64,000 bases of DNA from Pseudomonas rhizoryzae (GTDB lineage: Bacteria > Pseudomonadota > Gammaproteobacteria > Pseudomonadales > Pseudomonadaceae), in contig NZ_SULM01000008.1 of assembly GCF_005250615.1 (NCBI RefSeq), positions 124,001-188,000 on the forward strand, in the 5' to 3' direction. The notes beneath the pieces were generated by a model. The model made no database searches and had not been told where the DNA came from. It saw only the letters and a list, made by a program, of their open reading frames with translations. Below, piece after piece: positions 54,267 to 63,856 of this stretch (its first letter is position 1; every line of letters starts with the position of its first letter). Made by a program: the position numbers and the translations under genes.

Positions 54267-55619
54267 ATGACCAAGCCCAAGCTCAGCCTCGCCTGGCAGA
54301 TCCTCATCGGCCTCGTGCTGGGGATCGCCGTCGGCGCACTGCTCAACCACTTCAGTGCCGAGAAGGCCTGGTGGATCTCGAACGTCCTCAAGCCCGCCGG
54401 TGACATCTTCATCCGGCTGATCAAGATGATCGTGGTGCCCATCGTCATCGCCACCCTGGTGGTCGGCATCGCCGGTGTCGGCGACTCCAAGAAGCTGGGT
54501 CGCATCGGCCTGAAGACCATCCTCTATTTCGAGATCGTCACCACCCTGGCCATCGTCGTCGGCCTGTTCTTCGCCGACAGCGTGCAGCCCGGTGCCGGTA
54601 TCGACATGAGCACCCTGGGCACCACCGACATCTCCCAGTACCAGAAGACCACCGCGGAAGTGCAGCATGACCACGCCTTCATCGCGACCATCCTCAACCT
54701 GATCCCCTCCAATGTCTTCGCCGCCGTCGCCCGCGGCGAGATGCTGCCGATCATCTTCTTCGCCGTGATGTTCGGCCTGGGCCTCGGCGCCCTGCCGGAA
54801 GCCACCCGCGAGCCGGTGGTGCGCGTGTTCCAGGGCATCTCCGAGGCCATGTTCAAGGTCACCCACATGATCATGAACTACGCCCCCATCGGCGTCTTCG
54901 CGCTGATCGCGGTGACCGTGGCCAACTTCGGCTTCGCCTCCCTGCTGCCGTTGGCCAAGCTGGTGGTGCTGGTCTACGTCGCCATCGGCTTCTTCGCCCT
55001 CGGCGTGCTGGGGCTGGTGGCCAAGCTGTTCGGCTTCTCGATCTTCCGCATCATCCGCATCCTCAAGGACGAGCTGATCCTGGCCTATTCCACCGCCAGC
55101 TCGGAAACCGTGCTGCCGCGCATCATCGAGAAGATGGAGGCCTACGGCGCACCCAAGTCCATCACCAGCTTCGTGGTGCCCACCGGCTACTCCTTCAACC
55201 TGGACGGCTCCACCCTCTACCAGAGCATCGCAGCGCTGTTCATCGCCCAGCTCTATGGCATCGACCTGTCGCTGAGTCAGCAACTGCTGCTGGTGCTGAC
55301 CCTGATGGTCACCTCCAAGGGCATCGCCGGCGTGCCGGGCGTCTCCTTCGTGGTGCTGCTGGCCACCCTGGGCAGCGTCGGCATCCCGCTGGAAGGCCTG
55401 GCCTTCATCGCCGGGGTGGACCGCATCATGGACATGGCGCGCACCGCCCTCAACGTGATCGGCAACGCCCTGGCCGCGCTGGTCATCGCCAAGTGGGAAG
55501 GCCTGTACGACGCCGACAAGGGCGCTGCCTACTGGGCGGCCCTGCCGCACCTCAAGAGCGGTGGCGCCAAGGTCGAGGAGCGTCCCCAGGCCACCCGCGG
55601 CGAAGCCTTGCGTGACTAG
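54267..55619 (+). CDS. gltP: Glutamate/aspartate:proton symporter GltP family
   Basis: Dicarboxylate/amino acid:cation symporter of 450 residues from the ATG at 54267 (MTKPKLSLAWQILIGLVLGIAVGALL). The family motifs are FIRLIKMIVVPIVIATLVVGIA, the hairpin region AYSTASSETVLPRIIEKMEAYG, VVPTGYSFNLDGSTLYQSIAALFIAQ and DRIMDMARTALNVIGNALAA. It matches GltP more closely than DctA. A bidirectional terminator follows. Confidence 0.93.
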   Translation: MTKPKLSLAWQILIGLVLGIAVGALLNHFSAEKAWWISNVLKPAGDIFIRLIKMIVVPIVIATLVVGIAGVGDSKKLGRIGLKTILYFEIVTTLAIVVGLFFADSVQPGAGIDMSTLGTTDISQYQKTTAEVQHDHAFIATILNLIPSNVFAAVARGEMLPIIFFAVMFGLGLGALPEATREPVVRVFQGISEAMFKVTHMIMNYAPIGVFALIAVTVANFGFASLLPLAKLVVLVYVAIGFFALGVLGLVAKLFGFSIFRIIRILKDELILAYSTASSETVLPRIIEKMEAYGAPKSITSFVVPTGYSFNLDGSTLYQSIAALFIAQLYGIDLSLSQQLLLVLTLMVTSKGIAGVPGVSFVVLLATLGSVGIPLEGLAFIAGVDRIMDMARTALNVIGNALAALVIAKWEGLYDADKGAAYWAALPHLKSGGAKVEERPQATRGEALRD

Positions 55620-55637
55620 GTAGCTGCGAGTCGAATC

Positions 55638-55664
55638 CAGAGCCCGGCCCCGTGCCGGGCTCTG
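55638..55664. terminator. Bidirectional terminator between gltP and the epimerase gene
   Basis: CAGAGCCCGGC-CCCGT-GCCGGGCTCTG, a perfect 11-bp stem followed by TCGTTT, between two convergent genes. Confidence 0.88.
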
Positions 55665-55669
55665 TCGTT

Positions 55670-56515
55670 TCAGCCCGCGAGAATCGCCGCGTAGCCCTCG
55701 CGATAGCTGGGGTAGCGGGGCACCCAGCCCAGGGCCCGGGCGCGGGCGTTGCTGCATCTCTTGCTGCCGGCCCGGCGCAACTCGGCGTCCTCGGACCAGA
55801 AGTCGATGCCGAGGCGGGCACGCAGCCAGTCGACCACCTCGTCCAGCGGGGCCGGATCGTCGTCCACGCCCAGATAGAGAGCCTCCAGGGCGACCCCTTC
55901 GCGATCCCGCTGCAGCAGCAGCGCCAGCAGGCCGGCGGCGTCCTCGACGTGGATGCGATTGCCATAGAGCGGCGGCTGGCGAGTCACCCGGGCGCCTGCG
56001 CGGACCTGGCGCAGCAGCGCCTCGCGCCCGGGACCATAGATGCCGGTCAGCCGCACCACGCTGGCGGGAATCCCGCTGCCGAGCGCCAGCTCTTCCGCCT
56101 CGCGCAGGATGCGGCCGGAGAAGCGCGTGGGTTCGGCCGCTGCGGTTTCATCGATCCAGGCGCCGTCCTGCTGGGCATAGACACCGCTGCTGGAGACGAA
56201 CAGCAGGCGCTGCGGACGTTGGTCGCAGGCGGCCAGCCAGCCCAGCAGATGGCGCAGACCCTCGACGTAGGCGGCGCGATAGCCGGCTTCGTCATGGTCG
56301 GTCGCGGCGGTGGCGTAGACCACCTGATCGATAGGCTCACGCGGCCAGGCCGCTGGCGGCTCGGGATCGGCCAGGTCGCCCGCGACAGCTAGCAATTCGG
56401 CGGGCAGGGCGGCGGCATTGCGCCTCAGGCCAAAGACGCGGTGACCCTGGGCGACCAGTTGCAGGCCGAGGCGGCTGCCGACATCGCCACAACCGGCGAT
56501 CAGGATGGTGCTCAT
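55670..56515 (-). CDS. NAD-dependent epimerase/dehydratase family protein (YeeZ-like)
   Basis: Extended SDR of 281 residues. The dinucleotide motif is ILIAGCGDVGSRLGLQL, and VYATAATDHDE, LLFVSSSGVYAQQDG and RLTGIYGPGR follow. The usual catalytic Tyr-x3-Lys is not evident: YAQQD is followed by no Lys at the expected place, so enzymatic activity is uncertain. Divergent from oxyR, as in other Pseudomonas. Confidence 0.87.
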   Translation of the reverse strand: MSTILIAGCGDVGSRLGLQLVAQGHRVFGLRRNAAALPAELLAVAGDLADPEPPAAWPREPIDQVVYATAATDHDEAGYRAAYVEGLRHLLGWLAACDQRPQRLLFVSSSGVYAQQDGAWIDETAAAEPTRFSGRILREAEELALGSGIPASVVRLTGIYGPGREALLRQVRAGARVTRQPPLYGNRIHVEDAAGLLALLLQRDREGVALEALYLGVDDDPAPLDEVVDWLRARLGIDFWSEDAELRRAGSKRCSNARARALGWVPRYPSYREGYAAILAG

Positions 56516-56668
56516 CGGTGTTTCCTTCTCTAGAAAAGGCCTGGACAGACGGCCAGGGTAGCCTGGGCGGACTCGGGGTCCAACTTATAGGCCGGACCCG
56601 TACCCGTCGCGCTTGGCCGTTGATAGAGACAGCCGCTAAGATTGGCAGGCAACCCATGGAATTTGACT

Positions 56669-57601
56669 ATGACCCTGACTGAACTGCGCTATATCGTCAC
56701 GCTCGCCCAGGAACAGCACTTTGGCCGAGCCGCCGAGCGTTGCCATGTCAGCCAGCCGACGCTGTCGGTCGGCGTCAAGAAGCTCGAGGACGAGCTGGGC
56801 ATTCTGATCTTCGAGCGCAGCAAGAGTGCCGTACGCCTGACCCCCACCGGCGAGGGTATCGTCGCCCAGGCGCAAAAGGTGCTGGAACAGGCCCAGGGTA
56901 TCCGCGAGCTGGCCCAGGCCGGCAAGAACCAGCTCAGCGCCCCGCTGAAGATCGGTGCCATCTATACCATCGGGCCCTATCTCTTCCCGCATCTCATCCC
57001 GCAACTCAACCGGGTGGCGCCGGAGATGCCGCTGTACATCGAGGAAAACTTCACCCATCTGCTGCGCGACAAGCTGCGCACGGGTGAACTGGACGCCGTC
57101 ATCCTGGCCTTGCCGTTCAGCGAGCCGGATGTGCTGACCATGCCGCTGTACGACGAGCCCTTCTACGTGATGATGCCGGCGCGGCACCCCTGGACCAAGC
57201 TCAAGGCCATCCCGCAGAACCAGCTCAGCGACAAGAGCCTGCTGCTGCTGGGCGAGGGTCACTGCTTCCGCGACCAGGTCCTCGAAGCCTGCCCGACGGT
57301 GCGCAAGCACGAGGAAAACAAGAATTCCACGGTGGAATCCTCGTCGCTGGAGACCATTCGCCACATGGTCGCCTCGGGCCTCGGCGTCTCGGTACTGCCG
57401 TTCTCGGCGGTGGAGAGTCACCACTATGCGCCGGGGATCATCGAGGTGCGGCCTTTCGAGCGGCCGGTGCCCTATCGCACCGTGGCCATCGCCTGGCGCG
57501 CCAGCTTTCCGCGGCCCAAGGCCATCGAGGTGCTGGCCGACTCGGTCCGGCTGTGCTCGGTGGCGCGGCCTGAGGCCAAGGGCGTCGTACAGCCGGCATG
57601 A
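56669..57601 (+). CDS. oxyR: Hydrogen peroxide-sensing regulator OxyR
   Basis: LysR-type activator of peroxide defence, 310 residues from the ATG at 56669 (MTLTELRYIVTLAQEQHFGRAAE); the ATG at 56642 is rejected. The two redox cysteines are in GEGHCFRDQVLEACPTVR, nine residues apart as in E. coli OxyR (Cys199/Cys208). It overlaps recG by 4 bp (ATGA), the usual oxyR-recG operon of Pseudomonas. Confidence 0.97.
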   Translation: MTLTELRYIVTLAQEQHFGRAAERCHVSQPTLSVGVKKLEDELGILIFERSKSAVRLTPTGEGIVAQAQKVLEQAQGIRELAQAGKNQLSAPLKIGAIYTIGPYLFPHLIPQLNRVAPEMPLYIEENFTHLLRDKLRTGELDAVILALPFSEPDVLTMPLYDEPFYVMMPARHPWTKLKAIPQNQLSDKSLLLLGEGHCFRDQVLEACPTVRKHEENKNSTVESSSLETIRHMVASGLGVSVLPFSAVESHHYAPGIIEVRPFERPVPYRTVAIAWRASFPRPKAIEVLADSVRLCSVARPEAKGVVQPA

Positions 57602-59673
57602 ACGAGCTGGCCGCGACGCCGGTCACCGCCCTCAAGGGGGTAGGCGCCGCCCTGCAGGAAAAGCTCGCGCGGGTCGGCCTGGAAACCTTGCAGGACGTGC
57701 TCTTCCACCTGCCGCTGCGCTACCAGGATCGGACCCGCATCGTGCCTATCGGCGCCTTGCGACCCGGCCAGGATGCGGTGGTGGAGGGCATGGTCGCCTC
57801 CGCCGAGGTGATCATGGGCCGCCGGCGCAGCCTGCTGGTACGGCTGCAGGACGGCAGCGGCACCCTATCACTGAGATTCTTCCACTTCAGCCAGGCGCAG
57901 AAGGATGGCCTCAAGCGCGGCACCCTGCTGCGCTGCTACGGTGAGGTCCGCCCGGGCGCCTCGGGGCTGGAGATCTACCACCCCGAATACCGCGCCCAGG
58001 ATGAAAGTGCCCCGGCGCCGGTCGAGCAGACGCTGACGCCCATCTACCCGACCACCGAAGGCCTCACCCAGCTGCGCTTGCGCCAGCTCAGCGGCCAGGC
58101 ACTGGAACGACTGGGGCCCGAATCGCTGCCGGACTGGCTGCCGCCGGAGATGGCCGAGCACTATCGCCTCGGACCACTGGCCGATGCCTTGCGCTATCTG
58201 CACCGGCCGCCGCCAGATGCCGATCTCGAAGAACTCGCCGAAGGCCGCCATTGGGCCCAGGAACGCCTGGTCTTCGAGGAATTGCTGACCCACCAGCTGT
58301 CCCTGCAGCGGCTGCGCGAGACCCTACGGGCCCAGCGCGCCGTGCCCCTGCCGGCGGCCAGGCGGCTACCGGAGCGGTACCTCGCCAACCTCGGTTTCAC
58401 CCCCACCGGCGCCCAGCAGCGCGTTGGTCGCGAGATCGCCTACGACCTGGCCCAGGCCGAGCCCATGCTGCGGCTGGTACAGGGTGACGTGGGCGCGGGC
58501 AAGACGGTGGTCGCCGCCCTGGCCGCGCTGCAGGCCATCGAGGCGGGCTACCAGGTAGCGCTGATGGCGCCCACCGAGATCCTCGCCGAGCAACACTTCC
58601 TCAACTTCCAGCGCTGGTTCGCCGCCCTGGACATCGAGGTGGCCTGGCTGGCCGGCAAGCTCAAGGGCAAGGCCCGCGCCGCCTCCCTCGAGCGCATCGC
58701 CGCCGGGGCGCCCATGGTGGTGGGGACCCATGCGCTGTTCCAGGATGAAGTACGCTTCGCCCGCCTGGCGCTGGTAGTGATCGATGAACAACACCGCTTC
58801 GGCGTGCAGCAGCGCCTGGCCCTGCGCCAGAAGGGCGTCGACGGCCGCCTGGCGCCGCACCAGTTGATCATGACCGCCACGCCCATCCCGCGCACCCTGG
58901 CCATGAGCGCCTATGCCGACCTGGATACCTCGGTGCTCGACGAGCTACCGCCAGGCCGCACCCCGGTCAACACCGTGAGCGTGACCGACAGTCGCCGCGA
59001 GGAAGTGGTGGAGCGGGTGCGCGCCGCCTGCCACGAGGGGCGCCAGGCCTATTGGGTCTGTACCCTGATCGAGGAGTCGGAAGAGCTCACCTGCCAGGCC
59101 GCCGAGACCACCTACGAGGAATTGCAGCTGGCCCTGGCCGAGTTGCGCGTGGGGTTGATCCACGGGCGCATGAAGCCGGCGGAAAAGGCCGCAGTGATGG
59201 CCGAGTTCAAGGCCGGCCACCTGCAGCTGCTGGTGGCCACCACGGTGATCGAGGTGGGGGTGGACGTGCCCAATGCCAGCCTGATGATCATCGAGAATCC
59301 CGAACGCCTGGGCCTCGCCCAGTTGCACCAGTTGCGCGGCCGGGTCGGGCGGGGCAGTGCGGTCAGCCATTGCGTGCTGCTGTTCCATCCGCCGCTGTCG
59401 CAGATCGGGCGCGAACGCCTCGCCATCATGCGTGAGACCAACGATGGCTTCATCATCGCCGAAAAGGACCTGGAGCTGCGTGGCCCCGGCGAGATGCTCG
59501 GCACGCGCCAGACCGGCCTGCTGCAATTCAAGGTGGCCGATCTGATGCGTGACGCCCACTGGTTGCCAGCGGTGCGCGATGCCGCCCAGGAGCTGCTGGC
59601 GCGCTGGCCGAGCCATGCCGGTCCCTTGCTCGAACGCTGGCTGCGCCACGGGCAGCAATACGGCCAAGTTTGA
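57598..59673 (+). CDS. recG: ATP-dependent DNA helicase RecG
   Basis: Superfamily 2 translocase that reverses stalled replication forks and processes branched DNA. The product has 691 residues. An N-terminal wedge/OB domain (LQDVLFHLPLRYQDRTRI) precedes the helicase core: Walker A RLVQGDVGAGKTVVAALAA, DEQH box VVIDEQHRFGVQQR, TATPIPRTLAMSAYADLD, and QLHQLRGRVGRGSAVSHC. Coupled to oxyR. Confidence 0.97.
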   Translation: MNELAATPVTALKGVGAALQEKLARVGLETLQDVLFHLPLRYQDRTRIVPIGALRPGQDAVVEGMVASAEVIMGRRRSLLVRLQDGSGTLSLRFFHFSQAQKDGLKRGTLLRCYGEVRPGASGLEIYHPEYRAQDESAPAPVEQTLTPIYPTTEGLTQLRLRQLSGQALERLGPESLPDWLPPEMAEHYRLGPLADALRYLHRPPPDADLEELAEGRHWAQERLVFEELLTHQLSLQRLRETLRAQRAVPLPAARRLPERYLANLGFTPTGAQQRVGREIAYDLAQAEPMLRLVQGDVGAGKTVVAALAALQAIEAGYQVALMAPTEILAEQHFLNFQRWFAALDIEVAWLAGKLKGKARAASLERIAAGAPMVVGTHALFQDEVRFARLALVVIDEQHRFGVQQRLALRQKGVDGRLAPHQLIMTATPIPRTLAMSAYADLDTSVLDELPPGRTPVNTVSVTDSRREEVVERVRAACHEGRQAYWVCTLIEESEELTCQAAETTYEELQLALAELRVGLIHGRMKPAEKAAVMAEFKAGHLQLLVATTVIEVGVDVPNASLMIIENPERLGLAQLHQLRGRVGRGSAVSHCVLLFHPPLSQIGRERLAIMRETNDGFIIAEKDLELRGPGEMLGTRQTGLLQFKVADLMRDAHWLPAVRDAAQELLARWPSHAGPLLERWLRHGQQYGQV

Positions 59674-59748
59674 CAAAGCTTATACAGACGACGATACAGG
59701 CACGGCTGAATGGTTATACTCATTGGCGTACGTGAGGATGAATACGCC

Positions 59749-61143
59749 ATGACCGATGTAGCGCTCGCTTCGCCCCTTCCCGAGGTACCCCCTTCGATCC
59801 AGCAACTGCTCGCCCAACTGGGCCTGGCCTATCGGCCGGTACCGGTGACGGGGCGACAACCGCAGGCAAATCGGGTGCATACGGTGCTGTTGAGCGATAG
59901 CGTCGGCATGCTGTTGGTGTTGTTGCCCGAGGATCAGCTACTGGATCTGCGGCGACTGGTGGAGTTCACCGGACGTGAGCTGACGGTGGTAGCGCCGGAG
60001 CGGCTGATGCGCACCCTCGAACGCTACGAGCTGGATGTCTTGCCGGGGCTGCCTTCGCTGACCAATTCGCCCTGTCTGTATGACGAACGTCTGTTGGAGG
60101 CGCCGCAACTCTTGCTGGAGTCTGGCGAGCGCTCGTTGCTGCTGGAGGTGGAAACCGACCACTATCGCCGTCTGCTGAGCCAGGCAACCGCGGGTCGGTT
60201 CGGCATTCCTGCGGTAGGTATCCAACCCAACCTGCGCCATCCCGAACGGGACCAGGCAGAAATTCTCCACGCCGCCACCGCCTTCACCGCACGGCGTATC
60301 CGCCAGCGCCTGGAGGAGACCCTGGAAATCCCGCCGCTGTCCAAGACCGCGGAAAAGGTCATCAAGCTGCGCGTCGATCCCGAGGCCACCGTGGACGACC
60401 TGGCCAACGTGGTAGAGACCGATCCGGCCCTGGCCGCCCAGGTGATCAGCTGGGCGGCCTCGCCCTACTATGCCGCCCCCGGCAAGATCCGCTCGGTGGA
60501 AGACGCCATCGTGCGGGTGCTGGGTTTCGATCTGGTGATCAACCTGGCGCTCGGCCTGGCCCTGGGCAAGACCCTCAGCCTGCCCAGCGATCAGCCGCAA
60601 CAGGAAACGCCCTACTGGAAGCAGGCCATCTATACCGCCGCCCTGATCGAGGGCCTGGCACGCTCCATGCCGCGCGCCGAGCGCCCGGAGATGGGCCTGG
60701 CCTACCTCGGCGGCCTGCTGCACAACTTCGGCTACCTGGTGCTGGCGCACGTCTTCCCGCCGCACTTCTCGCTGATCTGTCGCCATCTGGAGGCCAACCG
60801 CCAGCTGGATCACCAGGTGATCGAGCACCACCTGCTGGGTATCACCCGCGAGCAGATCGGCGCGGCCCTGATGCGCTGCTGGGAAATGCCCGAGGAAGTG
60901 GTGAGCGCCCTGCGTTTCCAGGGCGATCCGGACTATCGCGGTGCGCAGGCCGTTTATCCGAACCTGATCTTCCTGGCCGTGCAGTTGCTGCGCCGCGAGG
61001 GTATCGGCAACGACCCGGCCCAGCCGATCCCAGACGATCTCTATACGCGCCTGAGCATCGATCCGGCCAAGGCCCAGGAGTGCATGCAGAAGATCCTCGG
61101 CGCGGAAGCCGCCCTACGCGAACTGACCGGCCAGTTCAAGTGA
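59749..61143 (+). CDS. YbaK-like domain plus HDOD domain protein
   Basis: Protein of 464 residues from the ATG at 59749 (MTDVALASPLPEVPPSIQQLL), chosen for its GTGAGGATG upstream. Residues about 15-165 resemble the YbaK/aminoacyl-tRNA deacylase fold (MLLVLLPEDQLLDLRRLVEFTGRELTVV, LPGLPSLTNSPCLYDERLL). Residues about 200-400 are an HDOD domain (IPPLSKTAEKVIKLRVDPEATVDDLANVVETDPALAAQVISWA and GGLLHNFGYLVLAHVFP). HDOD proteins act in signalling without a known phosphodiesterase activity. It stands downstream of recG as in other Pseudomonas. Confidence 0.88.
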   Translation: MTDVALASPLPEVPPSIQQLLAQLGLAYRPVPVTGRQPQANRVHTVLLSDSVGMLLVLLPEDQLLDLRRLVEFTGRELTVVAPERLMRTLERYELDVLPGLPSLTNSPCLYDERLLEAPQLLLESGERSLLLEVETDHYRRLLSQATAGRFGIPAVGIQPNLRHPERDQAEILHAATAFTARRIRQRLEETLEIPPLSKTAEKVIKLRVDPEATVDDLANVVETDPALAAQVISWAASPYYAAPGKIRSVEDAIVRVLGFDLVINLALGLALGKTLSLPSDQPQQETPYWKQAIYTAALIEGLARSMPRAERPEMGLAYLGGLLHNFGYLVLAHVFPPHFSLICRHLEANRQLDHQVIEHHLLGITREQIGAALMRCWEMPEEVVSALRFQGDPDYRGAQAVYPNLIFLAVQLLRREGIGNDPAQPIPDDLYTRLSIDPAKAQECMQKILGAEAALRELTGQFK

Positions 61144-61208
61144 CGGCCGCCTGAGCGCCCGGTCCAGCCAGGGCTGGGCGCTCGGGGGCTGGCTGAATGC
61201 CGGACAAC

Positions 61209-61233
61209 AAAAAACCCGCCGAAGCGGGTTTTT
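61209..61233. terminator. Bidirectional terminator between the HDOD gene and rpmG
   Basis: AAAACCCGC-CGAA-GCGGGTTTT with flanking A and T runs, placed between convergent genes. Confidence 0.93.
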
Positions 61234-61251
61234 CGTCAAGGATCAGATCAA

Positions 61252-61407
61252 TTACTTGATCTTGCCTTCCTTGTACATGACATGCTTGCGCACGACCGGA
61301 TCGAATTTCTTGATTTCGATCTTTTCGGGCTTGGTGCGCTTGTTCTTGTCAGTGGTGTAGAAGTGACCGGTACCGGCACTGGAAATCAAACGGATCAATT
61401 CACGCAT
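61252..61407 (-). CDS. rpmG: 50S ribosomal protein L33
   Basis: Large-subunit ribosomal protein of 51 residues beginning [19 protein letters not shown] and ending VMYKEGKIK. It is the zinc-free (C-minus) form, lacking the CxxC pairs. Downstream of rpmB by 11 bp, as usual. Confidently read from the DNA even though it is short. Confidence 0.96.
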   Translation of the reverse strand: MRELIRLISSAGTGHFYTTDKNKRTKPEKIEIKKFDPVVRKHVMYKEGKIK

Positions 61408-61418
61408 GACAAATCCCC

Positions 61419-61655
61419 TTAGAATTTTTCGCCGCGGCTACGCAGCTCGGACAGCACGGTTTCGATACCACGCTTGTCGATGATACGCATGCCCTTGGCA
61501 GAAACGCGCAGACGCACGAAACGCTTCTCGGATTCTACCCAGAAACGGTGGTGCTGCAGGTTCGGCAGGAAACGACGACGGGTTTTGTTGTTAGCGTGGG
61601 AAACGTTGTTCCCAGTAATCGGACCCTTACCGGTTACTTGGCAAACTCTCGACAT
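61419..61655 (-). CDS. rpmB: 50S ribosomal protein L28
   Basis: Large-subunit ribosomal protein of 78 residues, [33 protein letters not shown], the full family length. The first Cys is kept but no complete zinc-binding set is present. First gene of rpmB-rpmG. Confidence 0.98.
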   Translation of the reverse strand: MSRVCQVTGKGPITGNNVSHANNKTRRRFLPNLQHHRFWVESEKRFVRLRVSAKGMRIIDKRGIETVLSELRSRGEKF

Positions 61656-62109
61656 GGCTCAGCCCTCATAAACCTCATGCCAAACCCGGCATGGGTTGGC
61701 CGCTTGTAACTGTATTGATTCCTGTTTTGACGGGGAGTGTGCCAGCGAAGCCGGAGCCTGAGGCGGCGGTACCCCGAAAAAAGAGCGCTGTTTTATACCA
61801 GAAGCACCGCGAGATAACAAGGTGCGGCGACGGATAGAAATCCCCGAGGACAGCGATACCTGCGGTGCCAGCCACAAGACCTGCCGTTCGTCGGTTGGAA
61901 GCATTGTGACGGGCAGGCGGGTGGTCTAGTTTAGAGCAATAAACACTGCGGCTGTGCGTTCGCCGGACGGGCGTGCAGGGTGCTTGAACGTCAGACGTCT
62001 CCAGTCTCCGCGTACGCTGGATACCCTCCGACAGCCACGGGCGACGTCTCCGGCCACGGCATCCGGCTGGCACCTCGTCTATACACTTCAGGTCTACAAG
62101 GAATCGTCC

Positions 62110-63687
62110 ATGCGTTTCGCCGCCTTGCCCCTGCTCTTCGCGCCTCTGTTGGCCCAGGCTGCCACGCTCAGCGTATGCACTGAAGCCAGCCCGGATGGAT
62201 TCGACGTGGTGCAGTACAACTCGCTCACCACCACCAACGCCTCGGCCGATGTGTTGATGAATCGCCTGGTGGAGTACGACGCCCGCGAAGGCAAGCTGGT
62301 GCCGAGCCTGGCGCAGAGCTGGACGGTGTCGAGCGACGGCCTGACCTATGATTTCACCCTGCGCCCGGACGTGAAGTTTCACCAGACCGACTACTTCACT
62401 CCCAGCCGTACCCTGAACGCCGACGACGTGGTGTTCAGCTTCCAGCGCATGCTGGACAAGAACAATCCCTGGCATGCGGTGGCCAAGAGCGGCTATCCCC
62501 ATGCGCAGTCGATGCAGTGGCCCAAGCTGATCAAGAGCGTGGAAAAGACCGGCGACCTGGGTGTGCGCATCGTGCTCAACACGCCGGATTCCACCTTCCT
62601 GCCGACCCTGAGCATGGGCTTCGCCTCTATTTATTCCGCCGAGTACGCCAACCAGCTGCTCAAGGCCGGAAAGACCGCCCAGCTCAATGACGAACCCATA
62701 GGGACCGGGCCCTTCGTGTTCAAGCGCTATCAAAAGGACGCCTCGATACGCTACGCCGCCAATCCGGATTACTTCGGTGGCAAGCCCAAGGTGGATGGTC
62801 TGATCTATGCCATCACCCCGGACTCGGCGGTACGCCTGCAGCGGCTCAAGCGCGGCGAATGCCAGATCGCCCTGTCGCCCAAGCCGCAGGACTTGCAGAG
62901 CGCCCGGGAGGACAAGAGTCTGCAGGTGCTGCAGACCCCGGCCTTCATGACCGCCTTCGTCGCCCTCAATACCACGCACCCGCCGCTGGACAACATCAAG
63001 GTGCGCCAGGCCATCAACCTGGCGTTCGACAAGCAGAGCTATCTCAAGGCGGTGTTCCAGGACACGGCGGTGGCGGCGGACAATGTCTATCCGCCCACTA
63101 CCTGGGGTTATGCCAAGGACGTGCCGGCCTATCCCTATGATCCGGCCAAGGCCAAGGCAATGCTGGCCCAGGCCGGTTTCAAGGACGGCTTCAAGACCAC
63201 CATCTGGACTCGCCCCAGCGGCAGCCTGCTCAACCCCAATCCGCAACTGGGCGCGCAGATGCTGCAGGCCGATCTGAAGAAGATCGGTGTCGATGCCCAG
63301 ATCCAGGTCATCGAATGGGGCGAACTGATCCGCCGTGCCAAGGCTGGCGAGCATGATCTGCTGTTCATGGGCTGGGCCGGCGACAACGGTGATCCGGACA
63401 ACTACCTGACGCCGCAATTCTCCTGCGCCTCGGTGCAGTCGGGGCTCAACTTCGCCCGCTATTGCGACAAGACCCTCGATGGCGCCATCGCCAAGGGCAA
63501 GACCCTGTCCGACCAGATGGCCCGGGCCACCGTCTACCACCAGGCGCAACGCATCATCCACGACCAGGCGCTGTGGCTACCGCTGGCGCACCCGACGGTT
63601 ACGGTACTGGCCAAGAGCACTGTGCAGGGTTACCAGCCCAATCCCTTCGGGCGGCAGGATTTCAGCCAGGTCAGTGGCGGCCGCTAG
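62110..63687 (+). CDS. Periplasmic dipeptide-binding protein (DppA-like, ABC transporter family 5)
   Basis: Exported solute-binding protein of 525 residues from the ATG at 62110; the frame runs upstream to 61954 but the signal peptide starts here (MRFAALPLLFAPLLAQAATL). Family 5 landmarks are SVCTEASPDGFDVVQYNS, LVPSLAQSWTVSSDGLTYDFTLRPDVKFH, NEPIGTGPF-like DEPIGTGPFVFKRY, and GWAGDNGDPDNYLTPQFSC. No permease genes follow in the window. Its location beside rpmB-rpmG matches P. aeruginosa. Confidence 0.92.
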   Translation: MRFAALPLLFAPLLAQAATLSVCTEASPDGFDVVQYNSLTTTNASADVLMNRLVEYDAREGKLVPSLAQSWTVSSDGLTYDFTLRPDVKFHQTDYFTPSRTLNADDVVFSFQRMLDKNNPWHAVAKSGYPHAQSMQWPKLIKSVEKTGDLGVRIVLNTPDSTFLPTLSMGFASIYSAEYANQLLKAGKTAQLNDEPIGTGPFVFKRYQKDASIRYAANPDYFGGKPKVDGLIYAITPDSAVRLQRLKRGECQIALSPKPQDLQSAREDKSLQVLQTPAFMTAFVALNTTHPPLDNIKVRQAINLAFDKQSYLKAVFQDTAVAADNVYPPTTWGYAKDVPAYPYDPAKAKAMLAQAGFKDGFKTTIWTRPSGSLLNPNPQLGAQMLQADLKKIGVDAQIQVIEWGELIRRAKAGEHDLLFMGWAGDNGDPDNYLTPQFSCASVQSGLNFARYCDKTLDGAIAKGKTLSDQMARATVYHQAQRIIHDQALWLPLAHPTVTVLAKSTVQGYQPNPFGRQDFSQVSGGR

Positions 63688-63700
63688 CGCGCAGCAGTCA

Positions 63701-63856
63701 AGAGGCTGTTCATAATCTGGCGAGCTAGAGCCAAGCAAGGCCTGGGCGGCCCCGCGAAAAGGCTTGAGGAAGCGGAGTTTACGAGTGGTAAATGAGCATT
63801 CCGAAAGTCTTTTCAACGCCGCTTGGCCGACGCGCAGCAGATTATGAGCAGCCTCT
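63701..63856. mobile_element. MITE-like element (156 bp) with 18-bp terminal inverted repeats
   Basis: AGAGGCTGTTCATAATCT at 63701-63718 and the inverse of AGAGGCTGCTCATAATCT at 63839-63856 match at 17 of 18 positions. The interior has no credible gene. No clear target duplication is seen. The right end overlaps the stop codon of the DUF333 gene. Confidence 0.65.

Noticed and set aside
61954-62109. Longer N-terminus for the dipeptide-binding protein
   Set aside because: The extension is not homologous and would bury the signal peptide; the ATG at 62110 is followed directly by a standard signal sequence.
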